Assembly (NCBI GenBank): GCA_016720825.1
Contig: JADKJV010000024.1
Coordinates: 1-24,998 of the forward strand
Direction: 5' to 3'
DNA: 24,998 nt
DNA from: Chitinophagaceae bacterium
GTDB taxonomy: Bacteria > Bacteroidota > Bacteroidia > Chitinophagales > Chitinophagaceae
In this document: piece by piece, positions 1-7,350 of the stretch
Layout of the letters: the number at the start of each line of letters is the position of its first letter
How positions within the stretch are numbered: position 1 is the first letter of the stretch
Program-made: the position numbers and the translations under genes
Notes under the pieces: model-generated
Databases searched by the model: none
The model's input: the letters and a program-made list of their open reading frames with translations, nothing else
Told to the model about the DNA's origin: nothing

Positions 1-41
1 ACATTAAAAGTGTTGTGCTCTACCAACTGAGCTAAGAGATC
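1..41 (-). tRNA. tRNA-Lys (UUU), 5' part, cut by window start
   Basis: On the minus strand the sequence reads a 7-base acceptor strand, then TAGCTCAGTTGGTAGAGC (a textbook D-arm), then an anticodon loop CTTTTAA that gives anticodon TTT (Lys). The 5' end is placed at 41 by counting seven acceptor bases before T8-A9. The T-arm and 3' acceptor strand lie outside the window, so stem pairing cannot be verified. A well-formed promoter sits just upstream at 80-110. Confidence 0.9.
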
Positions 42-79
42 AACCTTTCCTTCTTCCGGTGCTTCCGGAATTGGGAGTG

Positions 80-110
80 CAAAAATACAGGTATGGGGCT
101 TTTTTGCCAA
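80..110 (-). promoter_or_regulatory. Bacteroidota-type promoter of tRNA-Lys
   Basis: The minus strand carries TATTTTTG (80-87), an exact TAnnTTTG -7 element. A TTG lies 20 bases further upstream (108-110), matching the -33 element and spacing known for Bacteroidota primary sigma factor promoters. It is 38 bases from the tRNA 5' end. Confidence 0.7.
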
Positions 111-156
111 AACTTTTTCAGGGAATTGTCCACAGAATATTCCTGTTTTTCAGGAC

Positions 157-994
157 TTAGGGGCGATTTTCACCCTCCGGGGTTTTGCGGAGGGTTTCCA
201 GCCATCCAACCAGGCGGTTCAGCATCTCTAAATAGGGACCCGTCCGGCCATGTTCGGTCTCCAGATTTACATACCGCCGGCCAATCTGACCAAAATACAC
301 ACTCAGCGAACCGTCTTTTTTTACTTTTTTCATTATCCTGGCAGATGGCATTATAGCCAAAGCCTGACATAGCACTGTAAATAGCAGTATCTGTGGTGAA
401 AAATATATCATCAATGTCCTGGAGACTGTCGCAATAAACAAACATCGCATCCTTCGCACGTTCATGTCCCGGCATATATGATTTTACGGAATAAGCTTCA
501 TCCGTATTATTATGAAGTGCAATTACACAATGCGTGCTGTCAGGGATCAGCGTTAGGAATTCCTGGGCAAACTGGTCAATCATCTTCACTGCCTGGGGAT
601 GGTAACGGCGGTTCTCCCTTAACGTTTGTTCAATACCCGCCCGGGAGTAAATCCGGTTGGGATCAAACCGGTAAGTCTGTCCCTGCAGGCGGAATGATAT
701 CACCCGCTGGTCATTATTTTCAATCTTAATTAAAGTGCCGCCCTGCTGCTCTAAAACCACCAACGCCGCATCCACCGATGAGTTTTCATTATCGTGCAGG
801 TTGATATACACAATGCCGTTGGCCGGACCGAACTGGAGTATTTTAACCGGCAGCCGCCTGTCGCCAATTGTAAAGAAACGGGTTTGCTCCACCGGCCTGT
901 ATAATGCCGTACTGCTCATTTCCGTCTGCAGCGGCTGTGCCTGGAGGGTGGTCCATGCGAGTATAGTTAACAGAATAAGGCTGGTTCGTTTCAA
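157..994 (-). CDS. Secreted M14/AstE-like zinc hydrolase, frameshifted
   Basis: Begins at a TTG (994) with a signal peptide (about residues 1-20, ending LQAQ). Seen motifs: HDNE (H67, E70), an HxxE zinc pair; DPNR near residue 111, like the D-x-N-R of aspartoacylase/AstE-type M14 enzymes; a later H161 in ALHNN; and ETEHG near the C-terminus, a candidate catalytic Glu. This order fits the M14 superfamily; substrate unknown. The frame read from 994 runs into unrelated residues after about position 226 and stops at 170. Another frame continues sensibly (DGSLSVYFGQIGRRYVNLE) to a stop at 157. Removing one base from the T7 run at 316-322 or the adjacent T6 run restores one protein of about 278 residues. 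A near-consensus -7 box, TAACTTTA, lies at 1009-1016. The family assignment is by motif only and tentative. Confidence 0.55.
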
Positions 995-1137
995 TGGGCT
1001 TGTTTGGGTAAAGTTATATGGAAAAAAGGCTTGTTTTATACATGTCAGCGGGTATTTATTAAATGGTGGATACCCGGTGCATTTCCATAAACTGGAACAG
1101 GTGGAATTTATTGTGCGAAATGGAAAATGAAATGCAT

Positions 1138-1459
1138 TCCGGGGTAACGGTTAAAGTTCATCCCTTTTTATTACCCCGGACTGAAGTCCGGGGCAATAGC
1201 CCTGACATGATTACCCGCCAGATTAAATCATGCAAGAGTTAATAGAAACCTGGTTTTTGATGTCGTTCACTGTTCTGGAAATACTTCTGGGGCTAAAGCC
1301 CGCAAGCTACTGCCAGCTGAATCCTGTAATACTTGGAGTGGAGAAAAACGTACCCGGGCTTAGCTAAATAGAAAAGTTTATTTGGAGAAAGGCGCTGAAT
1401 AAATTGATTATTCCGGAGCATTAAATGCATTAACCGGTGTGGTGGTTGCCCGGACTTCA
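1138..1459. repeat. Palindrome-rich tandem unit, copy 1 (about 322 bp)
   Basis: First of two direct copies filling the gene-free stretch between 995 and 1843. It begins TCCGGGGTAACGGTTAAAG and contains, in order: palindrome CCCCGGACTGAAGTCCGGGG; CATGATT...AATCATG; GGGGCTAAAGCCC; a damaged CCCGGGCTTAGC; GCATTAAATGC; and closing CCGGACTTCAGTCCGG. Compared with copy 2 it has lost bases in the inner palindromes. Short open frames here are non-coding by appearance: they start inside palindromes and differ between copies. The part from 995 to 1137 shows only the upstream region of the M14-like gene. Confidence 0.85.
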
Positions 1460-1820
1460 GTCCGGGGTAGCGGTAAAGTTCATCCCTTTTTATTACGGAC
1501 TGAAGTCGGGGCAAGCCAAAACATGATTACCCGCCAGATTAAATCATGTAAAGAGTTAATAGAAAACCTGGTTCTTGATGTCGTTCACTGTTCTGGAAAT
1601 ACTTCTGGGGCTAAAGCCCCGCAAGCTACTGCCAGCTGAATCCTGTAATACTTGTTTTACAGTAAAAAATATAGTGGAGAAAAACGTACCCCGGGCTTTA
1701 GCCCGCTTCGAAAGCTAAATAGAAAAATTTATTTGGAGAATGAAGCTGCATAAATGATAATTCCGGAGCATTAAATGCATTTACCGGGGTGACAGTTGCC
1801 CCGGACTTCAGTCCGGGGTA
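1460..1820. repeat. Palindrome-rich tandem unit, copy 2 (about 360 bp)
   Basis: Second direct copy, aligned base for base with copy 1 over most of its length. Shared stretches include AGTTCATCCCTTTTTATTAC and GATGTCGTTCACTGTTCTGG. It has two extra segments: about 18 bases after TGTAATACTTG, and the full CGGGCTTTAGCCCG palindrome with its flank. GGGGCTAAAGCCCC and CGGGCTTTAGCCCG form an inner inverted pair; CCGGACT-type palindromes bound the unit on both sides. No transposase or target duplication was seen. Confidence 0.85.
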
Positions 1821-1843
1821 AAAAAATAACAGGAAATGTATTA

Positions 1844-2782
1844 TCAGGAAAGCTCCTCAATCATCGTCTCCATCAGTTTCCCAGCCAGCATTTTCTCTGC
1901 CAGTTTAATCATATTGACAAATGCCCTTGATTCGGAGATCCCATGACCGATAATAACAGGTTTGGCAACACCCAGCACCGGTGTGCCGCCGTAATTTTCA
2001 AAATTGAACCGCTCAAAATATTCATCCTGTAATTTCCTTTCGCGGGCGATCTCATGTAATGACTCAGCCATCTTCAGCAGGATGTTCCCGGTGAATCCGT
2101 CACAAACCATCACATCGGCCTTATCATGCAGGATGTCGCGGCCTTCTATATTCCCAATAAAATGGATATGCTTGTTTTCTTTCAGCAGGGGGTAGGTGGC
2201 CTTGGCCAGCATATTACCCTTGCCTTCTTCTTCGCCCACATTGATCAGCGCCACACGCGGCTTTTCAATGCCTAAAATCAATTTTGCATACACCGTACCC
2301 ATAATAGCAAACTGGTTCAGGTGTTCAGGTTTGCAGTCGGCATTCAAACCCACATCCAGCAATAAACCAGAGCCGCCATGCACCGAAGGCATGATCGTGG
2401 AAATGGTTGGCCTGATTACGCCCTCAAGTGCTTTAATACTGAACAGGGAACCCACCAGCATCGCGCCGGTGTTGCCGGCACTGATAAATGCATCACAGCC
2501 ACCCGTGGCTAATGCTTTAAATCCTTTTGAAATTGAAGAATCCGGTTTGGATTTGAGTGCAGCTGTCGGATGTTCATGCATCCCGATCACTTCACTGGCA
2601 TGAATCATCACGATCCGGTTTTCAGGAATGGCATATTCATCCAGTAAAGGACGAACAAGGGCTTCATCACCCGTCAACACCAGTTTCACTGCATCATGCC
2701 CTTCATCAAGGAATTGCCGGATGCCTTTCACTGCTTCTGCCGGGGCATAATCGCCGCCCATCATGTCAATGCCGATATTCAT
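1844..2782 (-). CDS. plsX: Phosphate acyltransferase PlsX
   Basis: 312 residues, the usual size for PlsX. The protein transfers an acyl group from acyl-ACP to phosphate to make acyl-phosphate, the donor for PlsY in phosphatidic acid synthesis; it acts at the cytoplasmic face of the membrane. Family hallmarks seen: N-terminal IGIDMMGGDYAP; the AGNTGA motif in the middle; LLLDVGLNADCKPEHL; and near the C-terminus VCDGFTGNILLK and YGGTPVLGV. It follows rpmF and yceD on the same strand, a widely conserved order. A gap of about 200 bases separates it from rpmF, so it may also have its own promoter, though I found no exact -7 box there. ATG start is clear. Confidence 0.97.
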   Translation of the reverse strand: MNIGIDMMGGDYAPAEAVKGIRQFLDEGHDAVKLVLTGDEALVRPLLDEYAIPENRIVMIHASEVIGMHEHPTAALKSKPDSSISKGFKALATGGCDAFISAGNTGAMLVGSLFSIKALEGVIRPTISTIMPSVHGGSGLLLDVGLNADCKPEHLNQFAIMGTVYAKLILGIEKPRVALINVGEEEGKGNMLAKATYPLLKENKHIHFIGNIEGRDILHDKADVMVCDGFTGNILLKMAESLHEIARERKLQDEYFERFNFENYGGTPVLGVAKPVIIGHGISESRAFVNMIKLAEKMLAGKLMETMIEELS

Positions 2783-2980
2783 ACTGCTGGTTCCAGGATA
2801 AATGTGAATGACTGAATGATATAACCGGTAACTAAGTTAGGCATATCAGCACAAAACGGGTGTGCTGTATGCAAATTCTCTGCAAAATGGGAGAGGTACA
2901 AAAACTAAAATTCCAAATCCCATTACAGCCCTGAAGCAGCAATGGATTTTGGAATCTTGTACAATGAAAAAAGCCTGGGA

Positions 2981-3172
2981 TTATTTACCCGGTGCTTTTT
3001 CGGCAACCAGTTTGCCTTTATAGTACAATTTGCCCTCGCTCACGTGTGCGCGGTGGCGTACATGTGTTTCACCGGTCTGGCTGTCGGTGGTAAGGGTGGC
3101 TTCTGTAGCCTTATAATGTGTTCTGCGTTTGGCACTGCGCTGCTGACTGTGCCTGCGTTTGGGATTTGGCAT
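2981..3172 (-). CDS. rpmF: 50S ribosomal protein L32
   Basis: 63 residues, opening MPNPKRRHSQQRSAKRRTHY, the strongly conserved basic N-terminus of L32. It continues through a hydrophilic segment with HVRHRAHVSEGKLYYKGK. It is a structural component of the large ribosomal subunit. The zinc-binding cysteines found in some L32 proteins are absent, as in C-minus forms. It starts 19 bases after the yceD stop and is almost certainly cotranscribed with it. Confidence 0.97.
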   Translation of the reverse strand: MPNPKRRHSQQRSAKRRTHYKATEATLTTDSQTGETHVRHRAHVSEGKLYYKGKLVAEKAPGK

Positions 3173-3191
3173 AACTCAACTATTAAAAAGG

Positions 3192-3740
3192 TTATTCTAA
3201 GTCTTTAAATTTATCCAATCCTTTCCAGATTGGGTTCTCTTTCGGTTTTTCCGGGATTTCCGATTCCAGTTTTTTCAGCACTTCAAGGGCGGCCGGGTTG
3301 CAATAAGGGCCATCCATTTTATCAAGACCGCAGCTTTTCTGCATCGGAATGCTCAGGTTGATAAATTCATAAATCCAGTTGGCTACATCAAAATGGCTTT
3401 CGCCACGGCTGATATAATACACATCCGGATCTTCTTCCTGCTCATTCATCAGTTCCGGTTCCTCTACCATCTTCACTGTGATGTTGAATTCATCCCAGAG
3501 TTCCAGTGGTAACCGGCTGTTGCAACGGTCGCAGTTCACTTCCAGTTTCCCGCCCACCTCAAATTTAAGCATCATAAAACTGCTTTTCTTGTCGATGTGC
3601 AGTTTGATGTCGGCGTGGCAGTTACTGAAATCCTGCTGTTGAAATGCTTCAAAGAACCTATCATCTATCACGTAGCTGAACTCGTGAACCCCGGGTTTTA
3701 ACCCCACAAAAGCGATCTCGAACTCCCGGCGGCGGCTCAT
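3192..3740 (-). CDS. YceD / DUF177 family protein
   Basis: 182 residues. The central CDRC motif (residues 120s) inside a region of the form VNCDRCNSRLPLEL is typical of the YceD/DUF177 family, which is coded immediately upstream of rpmF in many bacteria. In E. coli and plants the family is linked to 23S rRNA accumulation; the molecular role here is inferred only from family and position. The C-terminal part has a second cysteine pair (SCGLDKMDGPYC). It is the first gene of the yceD-rpmF-plsX operon and has a strong -7 element 25 bases before its ATG. Confidence 0.9.
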   Translation of the reverse strand: MSRRREFEIAFVGLKPGVHEFSYVIDDRFFEAFQQQDFSNCHADIKLHIDKKSSFMMLKFEVGGKLEVNCDRCNSRLPLELWDEFNITVKMVEEPELMNEQEEDPDVYYISRGESHFDVANWIYEFINLSIPMQKSCGLDKMDGPYCNPAALEVLKKLESEIPEKPKENPIWKGLDKFKDLE

Positions 3741-3764
3741 GTCTCAACTTTTTAAAAGAGTGTG

Positions 3765-3772
3765 CAAAGGTA
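3765..3772 (-). promoter_or_regulatory. -7 promoter element of the yceD-rpmF-plsX operon
   Basis: The minus strand reads TACCTTTGCAC: an exact TAnnTTTG element with the preferred downstream CA. It lies about 25 bases upstream of the yceD ATG. I found no clear TTG at the expected -33 distance. Confidence 0.65.
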
Positions 3773-3794
3773 GGGGATTTATTGGATTGTTGGT

Positions 3795-3818
3795 GGCGAA
3801 AATTGGATTATTTTCGCC
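3795..3818. promoter_or_regulatory. Inverted repeat between divergent genes, operator-like
   Basis: GGCGAAAAT and ATTTTCGCC form a perfect 9-bp inverted repeat with a 6-base spacer. It lies in the divergent gap between yceD and the DUF3810 gene, just upstream of the yceD -7 box. It could be a binding site for a regulator or a small hairpin; no function is shown by sequence alone. Confidence 0.4.
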
Positions 3819-3907
3819 CATAATCCGGGTCTTAACCCCCTGAACCTGAACACATTTAAAATTTACCCACTTTGCAAGCCCTTTTGGCCCGAATATTTAC
3901 CCGTTTA

Positions 3908-4984
3908 ATGAAAAGCCGCAGCTGGGTTATTCTCATCGTGCTAACCATCCTCATTAAGTGGGCTTCCTGGTATCCGGGATGGGTGGAACGAAATTACAGC
4001 AATGGCGTTTACCCCGCCATGGCCAGGCTCCAGCGCATCCTGTTTGGCTGGCTTCCGGTAAGTATCGGTGACCTGTTTTATGGCTTTCTCTGCATCGTAG
4101 TGATTTATAAGACATGGAAACTGATCCGCGCCATATATAAAAAGCAGGTGAACCGGCAGTATTTCAAAACAGGGTTGCAGCAGTTCTTCTTTTTCATCCT
4201 GTTTATGTATGTTTTTTTTAACCTGTTCTGGGGACTGAATTATAACCGTAAAGGAATCGCTTACCAGCTTGGATTGGATGTAAAAACCTACTCGCTGAAA
4301 GACCTCGATACTTTGACTACCGTTATCCAGCAAAGGCTGAATTATTATGCAGGCTTTGTAACCGAAGCCCAGCGTGATTCATTCAACAATAAAAAAAGGT
4401 TGTTTAACAGTGCCGTAGATGCATATGGGGAAGTGGCCAAAAAATATCCCTTCCTGGCGTATGGGACAAAATCAGTAAAACCATCTATCTACAGTTATCT
4501 CGGAAATTACCTGGGCTTCCAGGGTTATTATAATCCATTCTCCGGTGAAGCACAGGTGAACACAACCGTTCCCCGTTTCCTGGAACCTTATGTAACTACC
4601 CATGAAATTGCACATCAGCTCGGTTATGCCCGGGAGAATGAAGCCAATTTTGTAGGATACCTGGCCTGCCGGTATTATGAGTCAAGCGCATTCAGGTATT
4701 CGGTGTACCTCGATATGTATAATTATTCCCTCAGTGAAATCATACGTCGCGATACGGCACGCTATGATTCTTTCCAGCGCAAAGCCCATCCCCAGGTACG
4801 TAAGGACCAGAAAGAATTCCGCGATTTCTACCGCCGTTATAACAATCCCTTACAGCAAATTGTGATGTGGGGTTATGGCTATTTCCTCAAAGCCAATAAC
4901 CAGCCCGCAGGCAAAAGATCTTACAATGAAGTAGTGGCCTGGCTGGTTGCTTATTATAAGAAGTTTGGGGTGGAAGCGCTGTGA
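3908..4984 (+). CDS. DUF3810 membrane protein with HExxH motif
   Basis: About 358 residues from the ATG at 3908. The frame is open 12 codons further to a TTG at 3872, but the ATG gives a conventional start with a first membrane segment right after it. Three hydrophobic segments occupy roughly the first 110 residues (SWVILIVLTILIKW, GDLFYGFLCIVVIY, FFFFILFMYVFFNLFW). The rest is soluble and contains VTTHEIAHQLGYARENEANF, an HExxH zinc-metalloprotease-like motif followed by acidic residues. This arrangement matches the Bacteroidota family DUF3810. Peptidase activity is plausible but not established. It is transcribed alone, divergent from yceD. Confidence 0.88.
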   Translation: MKSRSWVILIVLTILIKWASWYPGWVERNYSNGVYPAMARLQRILFGWLPVSIGDLFYGFLCIVVIYKTWKLIRAIYKKQVNRQYFKTGLQQFFFFILFMYVFFNLFWGLNYNRKGIAYQLGLDVKTYSLKDLDTLTTVIQQRLNYYAGFVTEAQRDSFNNKKRLFNSAVDAYGEVAKKYPFLAYGTKSVKPSIYSYLGNYLGFQGYYNPFSGEAQVNTTVPRFLEPYVTTHEIAHQLGYARENEANFVGYLACRYYESSAFRYSVYLDMYNYSLSEIIRRDTARYDSFQRKAHPQVRKDQKEFRDFYRRYNNPLQQIVMWGYGYFLKANNQPAGKRSYNEVVAWLVAYYKKFGVEAL

Positions 4985-4992
4985 TCTAATGT

Positions 4993-5040
4993 GCCAATTA
5001 GCCAATTAGCCAATTAGCCAATGTGCCAATTTGCTAATTA
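4993..5040. repeat. Octanucleotide tandem repeat, six units
   Basis: Unit GCCAATTA occurs three times exactly, followed by three one- or two-base variants (GCCAATGT, GCCAATTT, GCTAATTA), all in 8-bp phase. It starts a few bases after the DUF3810 stop codon, in the gap between two convergent genes. Confidence 0.9.
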
Positions 5041-5135
5041 AACGATGTAACAATGGGTTTACACTCGTAGCTCATATGTGGAATTTGAAAGAAGGTTTGA
5101 TTGTTGTCAAATAACTGTTCAGACCCGAATACCTA

Positions 5136-5609
5136 TCAGCGGTTCAGTTGCCAGATGGTGAAATTGAGGATGCTGGCGAAGCTTACCCAGGAAATATAAG
5201 GTACCAGTAACCAGGCGGCTGGTTTGCTGATGCGGGCCACGGCGAAAATGGTTAAGAGGATAGCAATCCAGAGAACCCCAAGCTCAACCATCGCCCATCC
5301 GATTTCGTGCATGGAGAAAAAAATCAGGGACCAGAAAAAATTAAGTACCAGTTGAAACAGGAATAAAATGAATGCCGTTTTCCTGACTGACTGACTGGCG
5401 GGTTTTGTAATGATCAGGTAGAAACAAATCCCCATCAGGATGTAAAGGGCTGTCCATACCGGGCCAAATATCCAATTAGGCGGATTCCACGCAGGTCTGT
5501 TAATAGTCGTATACCATTCAGTCACATTCCCAGCCGTAAATAATCCGCTTACCGCCCCTATAGCCACTGTCAATAATATACAAAGTGCCAGTTTTAGTGA
5601 ATTGCTCAT
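5136..5609 (-). CDS. TspO/MBR family tryptophan-rich protein
   Basis: 157 residues from the ATG at 5609; a TTG three codons upstream (5618) is a less likely start. Five hydrophobic helices are visible, as in TspO. Family motifs seen: INRPAWNPPNWIFGPVWTAL after helix 1, the central FFWSLIFF, and YISWVSFASILNFTIWQLN at the C-terminus. TspO proteins bind porphyrins and related ligands in the membrane and influence stress or tetrapyrrole responses. The physiological role in Bacteroidota is not settled. It is a stand-alone gene convergent with the DUF3810 gene and bordered upstream by the repeat region. Confidence 0.95.
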   Translation of the reverse strand: MSNSLKLALCILLTVAIGAVSGLFTAGNVTEWYTTINRPAWNPPNWIFGPVWTALYILMGICFYLIITKPASQSVRKTAFILFLFQLVLNFFWSLIFFSMHEIGWAMVELGVLWIAILLTIFAVARISKPAAWLLVPYISWVSFASILNFTIWQLNR

Positions 5610-5675
5610 AACTGACAAACAAATACAAGCGGGAATTGTTTGTCATCTTAACACTTGTTGGCTGGTAGCTGGGTG

Positions 5676-5775
5676 AAGGAAGCAGGGGGCAGGTGGCAGG
5701 TGGCAGGTGGCAGGGGGCAGGTGGCAGGAAGCAGGAAGCAGGTGGCAGGTAGCAGGTGGCAGGATTCAGGTAACG
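5676..5775. repeat. Heptanucleotide minisatellite, block A
   Basis: At least twelve units of the form GCAGGNN (for example GCAGGTG, GCAGGAA, GCAGGGG) keep a strict 7-bp phase and end in ...TTACG. Because 7 is not a multiple of 3, open frames through it show the same low-complexity peptide in different frames and are not genes. Confidence 0.9.
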
Positions 5776-5986
5776 GGTTACGCTGTTCAATTTTAGTGAA
5801 TTATTCCCCCTTTGGGGGACGAATTTCAAACTGCTTCAAAATGAAACGACCAGGTGGCAGGTGGCAGGAAGCAGGGGGCAGGTAGCAGGTTACAGGATTC
5901 AGGTAACACGTTACGCCGTACAATTTTTGTGCATCATTCCCCCTTTGGGGGACGAATTTCAAACTGCTTCAAAATGAAACGACCAG
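5761..5986. repeat. 133-bp direct repeat, two copies, within the minisatellite
   Basis: A near-identical segment of about 95 bases starts at 5761 and again at 5894. It runs from AGGATTCAGGTAAC through the hairpin CCCCCTTTGGGGG and GACGAATTTCAAACTG to ATGAAACGACCAGG. The part between the copies is again GCAGGNN heptamers (5853-5893). The hairpin and downstream 40 bases are identical in both copies; the upstream part has diverged. Confidence 0.88.
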
Positions 5987-5993
5987 GGCCGGA

Positions 5994-6074
5994 TGCAGGT
6001 AGCAGGAAACTGGTAACTGGTAACTGGCAACTGGTAACTGGCAACAGGTAACTGGTAACATGTAACAGGTTACG
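5994..6074. repeat. Heptanucleotide minisatellite, block C
   Basis: Units change from GCAGGTA to ACTGGTA, ACTGGCA and ACAGGTA but keep the 7-bp phase and again finish in ...GGTTACG. It is followed to about 6145 by a different low-complexity tract of CACATTT- and GCAAATTG-like words. With blocks A and the 133-bp repeat this explains essentially all of 5640-6149; no gene is supported there. Confidence 0.85.
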
Positions 6075-6149
6075 ACATTTCTCACATTTCCACATTCTCA
6101 CATTTGCACATTGACAAATTTGCACATTGGCAAATTGGCAATTGTTACA

Positions 6150-6686
6150 TTAGAAGCTGTTTTTCCACATCATACTCTCCACCGGCTTATCCGGCTGGTT
6201 AGAATACTTCGAGTTCTTCTTCTGGTTGTAAGCAATTTCAATAGGTCCTTCCACGGGGAAATAAATAAGCTGTCCGATCGGCATGCCTTTGTACACTTTA
6301 ACCGGCTGCTTCACGGATATTTCCAGTGTCCAGTTGCCGCAGAACCCCACATCACCTTTACCGGCTGTGGCGTGTATGTCAATACCCAGCCGCCCTGTGG
6401 ATGATTTCCCTTCGAGAAAGGGAACATGCGCATGTGTTTCGGTGTATTCTTCGGTTACGCCGAGATAAAATATATGGGGGTATAAAACGAATCCTTCATC
6501 GGGGATATCGAAGCATTCAATTTCATTATGCTTTTTGGCATCCAGTAAATGTTCCTTGTATGAGGCCAGGGTTTTACCCAGGTGCACATCATAGGAATTA
6601 CTGCCGAGGCATTCCCGGTCATAGGGTTTGATAAGGATTGTGCCTTTATTGATTTCTTCGAGTATGCGTGTGTCAGATAAAATCAT
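6150..6686 (-). CDS. dcd: dCTP deaminase
   Basis: 178 residues. The enzyme hydrolyses dCTP to dUTP and ammonia, feeding dUTPase and thymidylate synthesis in the cytoplasm. Seen motifs: N-terminal MILSDTRILEEI; SNSYDVHLG; FLEGKSSTGRLG (phosphate-binding loop, residues 91-101); HATAGKGDVGFCGNWTLE with the expected catalytic Glu at about 122; and GMPIGQLIYF. Length is close to the homotrimeric Dcd family. The C-terminal YSNQPDKPVESMMW resembles the nucleotide-closing tail. It is divergent from the phosphopantetheinyl transferase, with 58 bases between the two starts. Confidence 0.96.
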   Translation of the reverse strand: MILSDTRILEEINKGTILIKPYDRECLGSNSYDVHLGKTLASYKEHLLDAKKHNEIECFDIPDEGFVLYPHIFYLGVTEEYTETHAHVPFLEGKSSTGRLGIDIHATAGKGDVGFCGNWTLEISVKQPVKVYKGMPIGQLIYFPVEGPIEIAYNQKKNSKYSNQPDKPVESMMWKNSF

Positions 6687-6744
6687 GGTTCATTTTTTTG
6701 CATCGTATCTTAGCCCGGGCAAATTAAAGTGGAATCAGGTAAGC

Positions 6745-7350
6745 ATGCCGGTTTTTTTTCAACATCAAATCAACGATCACCCGACTGGGGTCTGGAAGAT
6801 TGAGGAAACAGAGGCTTTCTTCAAAGATAATGTGCCACTGCACCGCGAAGTGACCCATCCCCATAAAAGATTACAGCACCTGGCCGGGCGATTCCTCCTC
6901 CGTTACCTTTTCCCCGATTTCCCTTACGAACTCATCCAAATAGCCGAAACCCGTAAACCCTATTTACCGGGGGAAGAATACCATTTTTCCATATCACACA
7001 GCGGGGATTATGCCGCCGCTATCGTCAGCCGGAATAACCGGGTAGGTATTGATGCCGAACTGGTGCGGGAACAGGTAGGCAGGCTGATCCCCAAATTCCT
7101 TTCAGATAACGAAAAAGAACATTTATACAGGGGCAGTATACTGGAACAGGCAACGTTGTACTGGACCGCCAAAGAATCAGTATTCAAATGGTATGGTCTG
7201 GGTGGCGTTGATTTCAGGGAAGATATCTTACTGCAGCGTGAACTGGAAGGCCTGCAGGTCATTCCCTGTTTTTTTACGAAAACAGCCATTGACCTCGATA
7301 TCCATTACAGGCGCTTCGACCATTTATACCTGGCCTGGATTGTATCATGA
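6745..7350 (+). CDS. 4'-phosphopantetheinyl transferase
   Basis: 201 residues from the ATG at 6745. An upstream extension to 6628 would overlap the start of dcd and adds unconserved sequence, so I reject it. The enzyme attaches the phosphopantetheine arm of CoA to a serine of acyl carrier proteins. Superfamily motifs: FSISHSGDYAAAIV (CoA-binding His, residue 85), VGIDAEL (the GIDxE magnesium motif, D103 and E105), and WTAKESVFKWYG (WxxKES, residues 140-145). It is probably a broad-specificity Sfp-like enzyme of Bacteroidota; the partner carrier protein is not in the window. Its stop overlaps the stop of the convergent DUF2130 gene by six bases (TCATGA). Confidence 0.9.
   Translation: MPVFFQHQINDHPTGVWKIEETEAFFKDNVPLHREVTHPHKRLQHLAGRFLLRYLFPDFPYELIQIAETRKPYLPGEEYHFSISHSGDYAAAIVSRNNRVGIDAELVREQVGRLIPKFLSDNEKEHLYRGSILEQATLYWTAKESVFKWYGLGGVDFREDILLQRELEGLQVIPCFFTKTAIDLDIHYRRFDHLYLAWIVS

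Noticed and set aside
995..1137. Plus-strand frame overlapping the start of the M14-like gene (735-1130).
   Set aside because: It is antisense to clear coding sequence and has no recognisable content.
1293..1639. Two short open frames in the tandem palindromic unit.
   Set aside because: They start within palindromes, are not conserved between the two copies, and overlap each other on opposite strands.
5655..6125. Open frames through the GCAGGNN / ACTGGTA array that could be read as small Gly-Gln-Trp-rich or Pro-Leu-rich proteins on either strand.
   Set aside because: They are by-products of a 7-bp repeat lacking stop codons; the same peptide words appear in several frames and there is no promoter or start context.
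6628..6744. N-terminal extension of the phosphopantetheinyl transferase.
   Set aside because: It would overlap the dcd start on the opposite strand and has no family resemblance; the ATG at 6745 gives the normal length.
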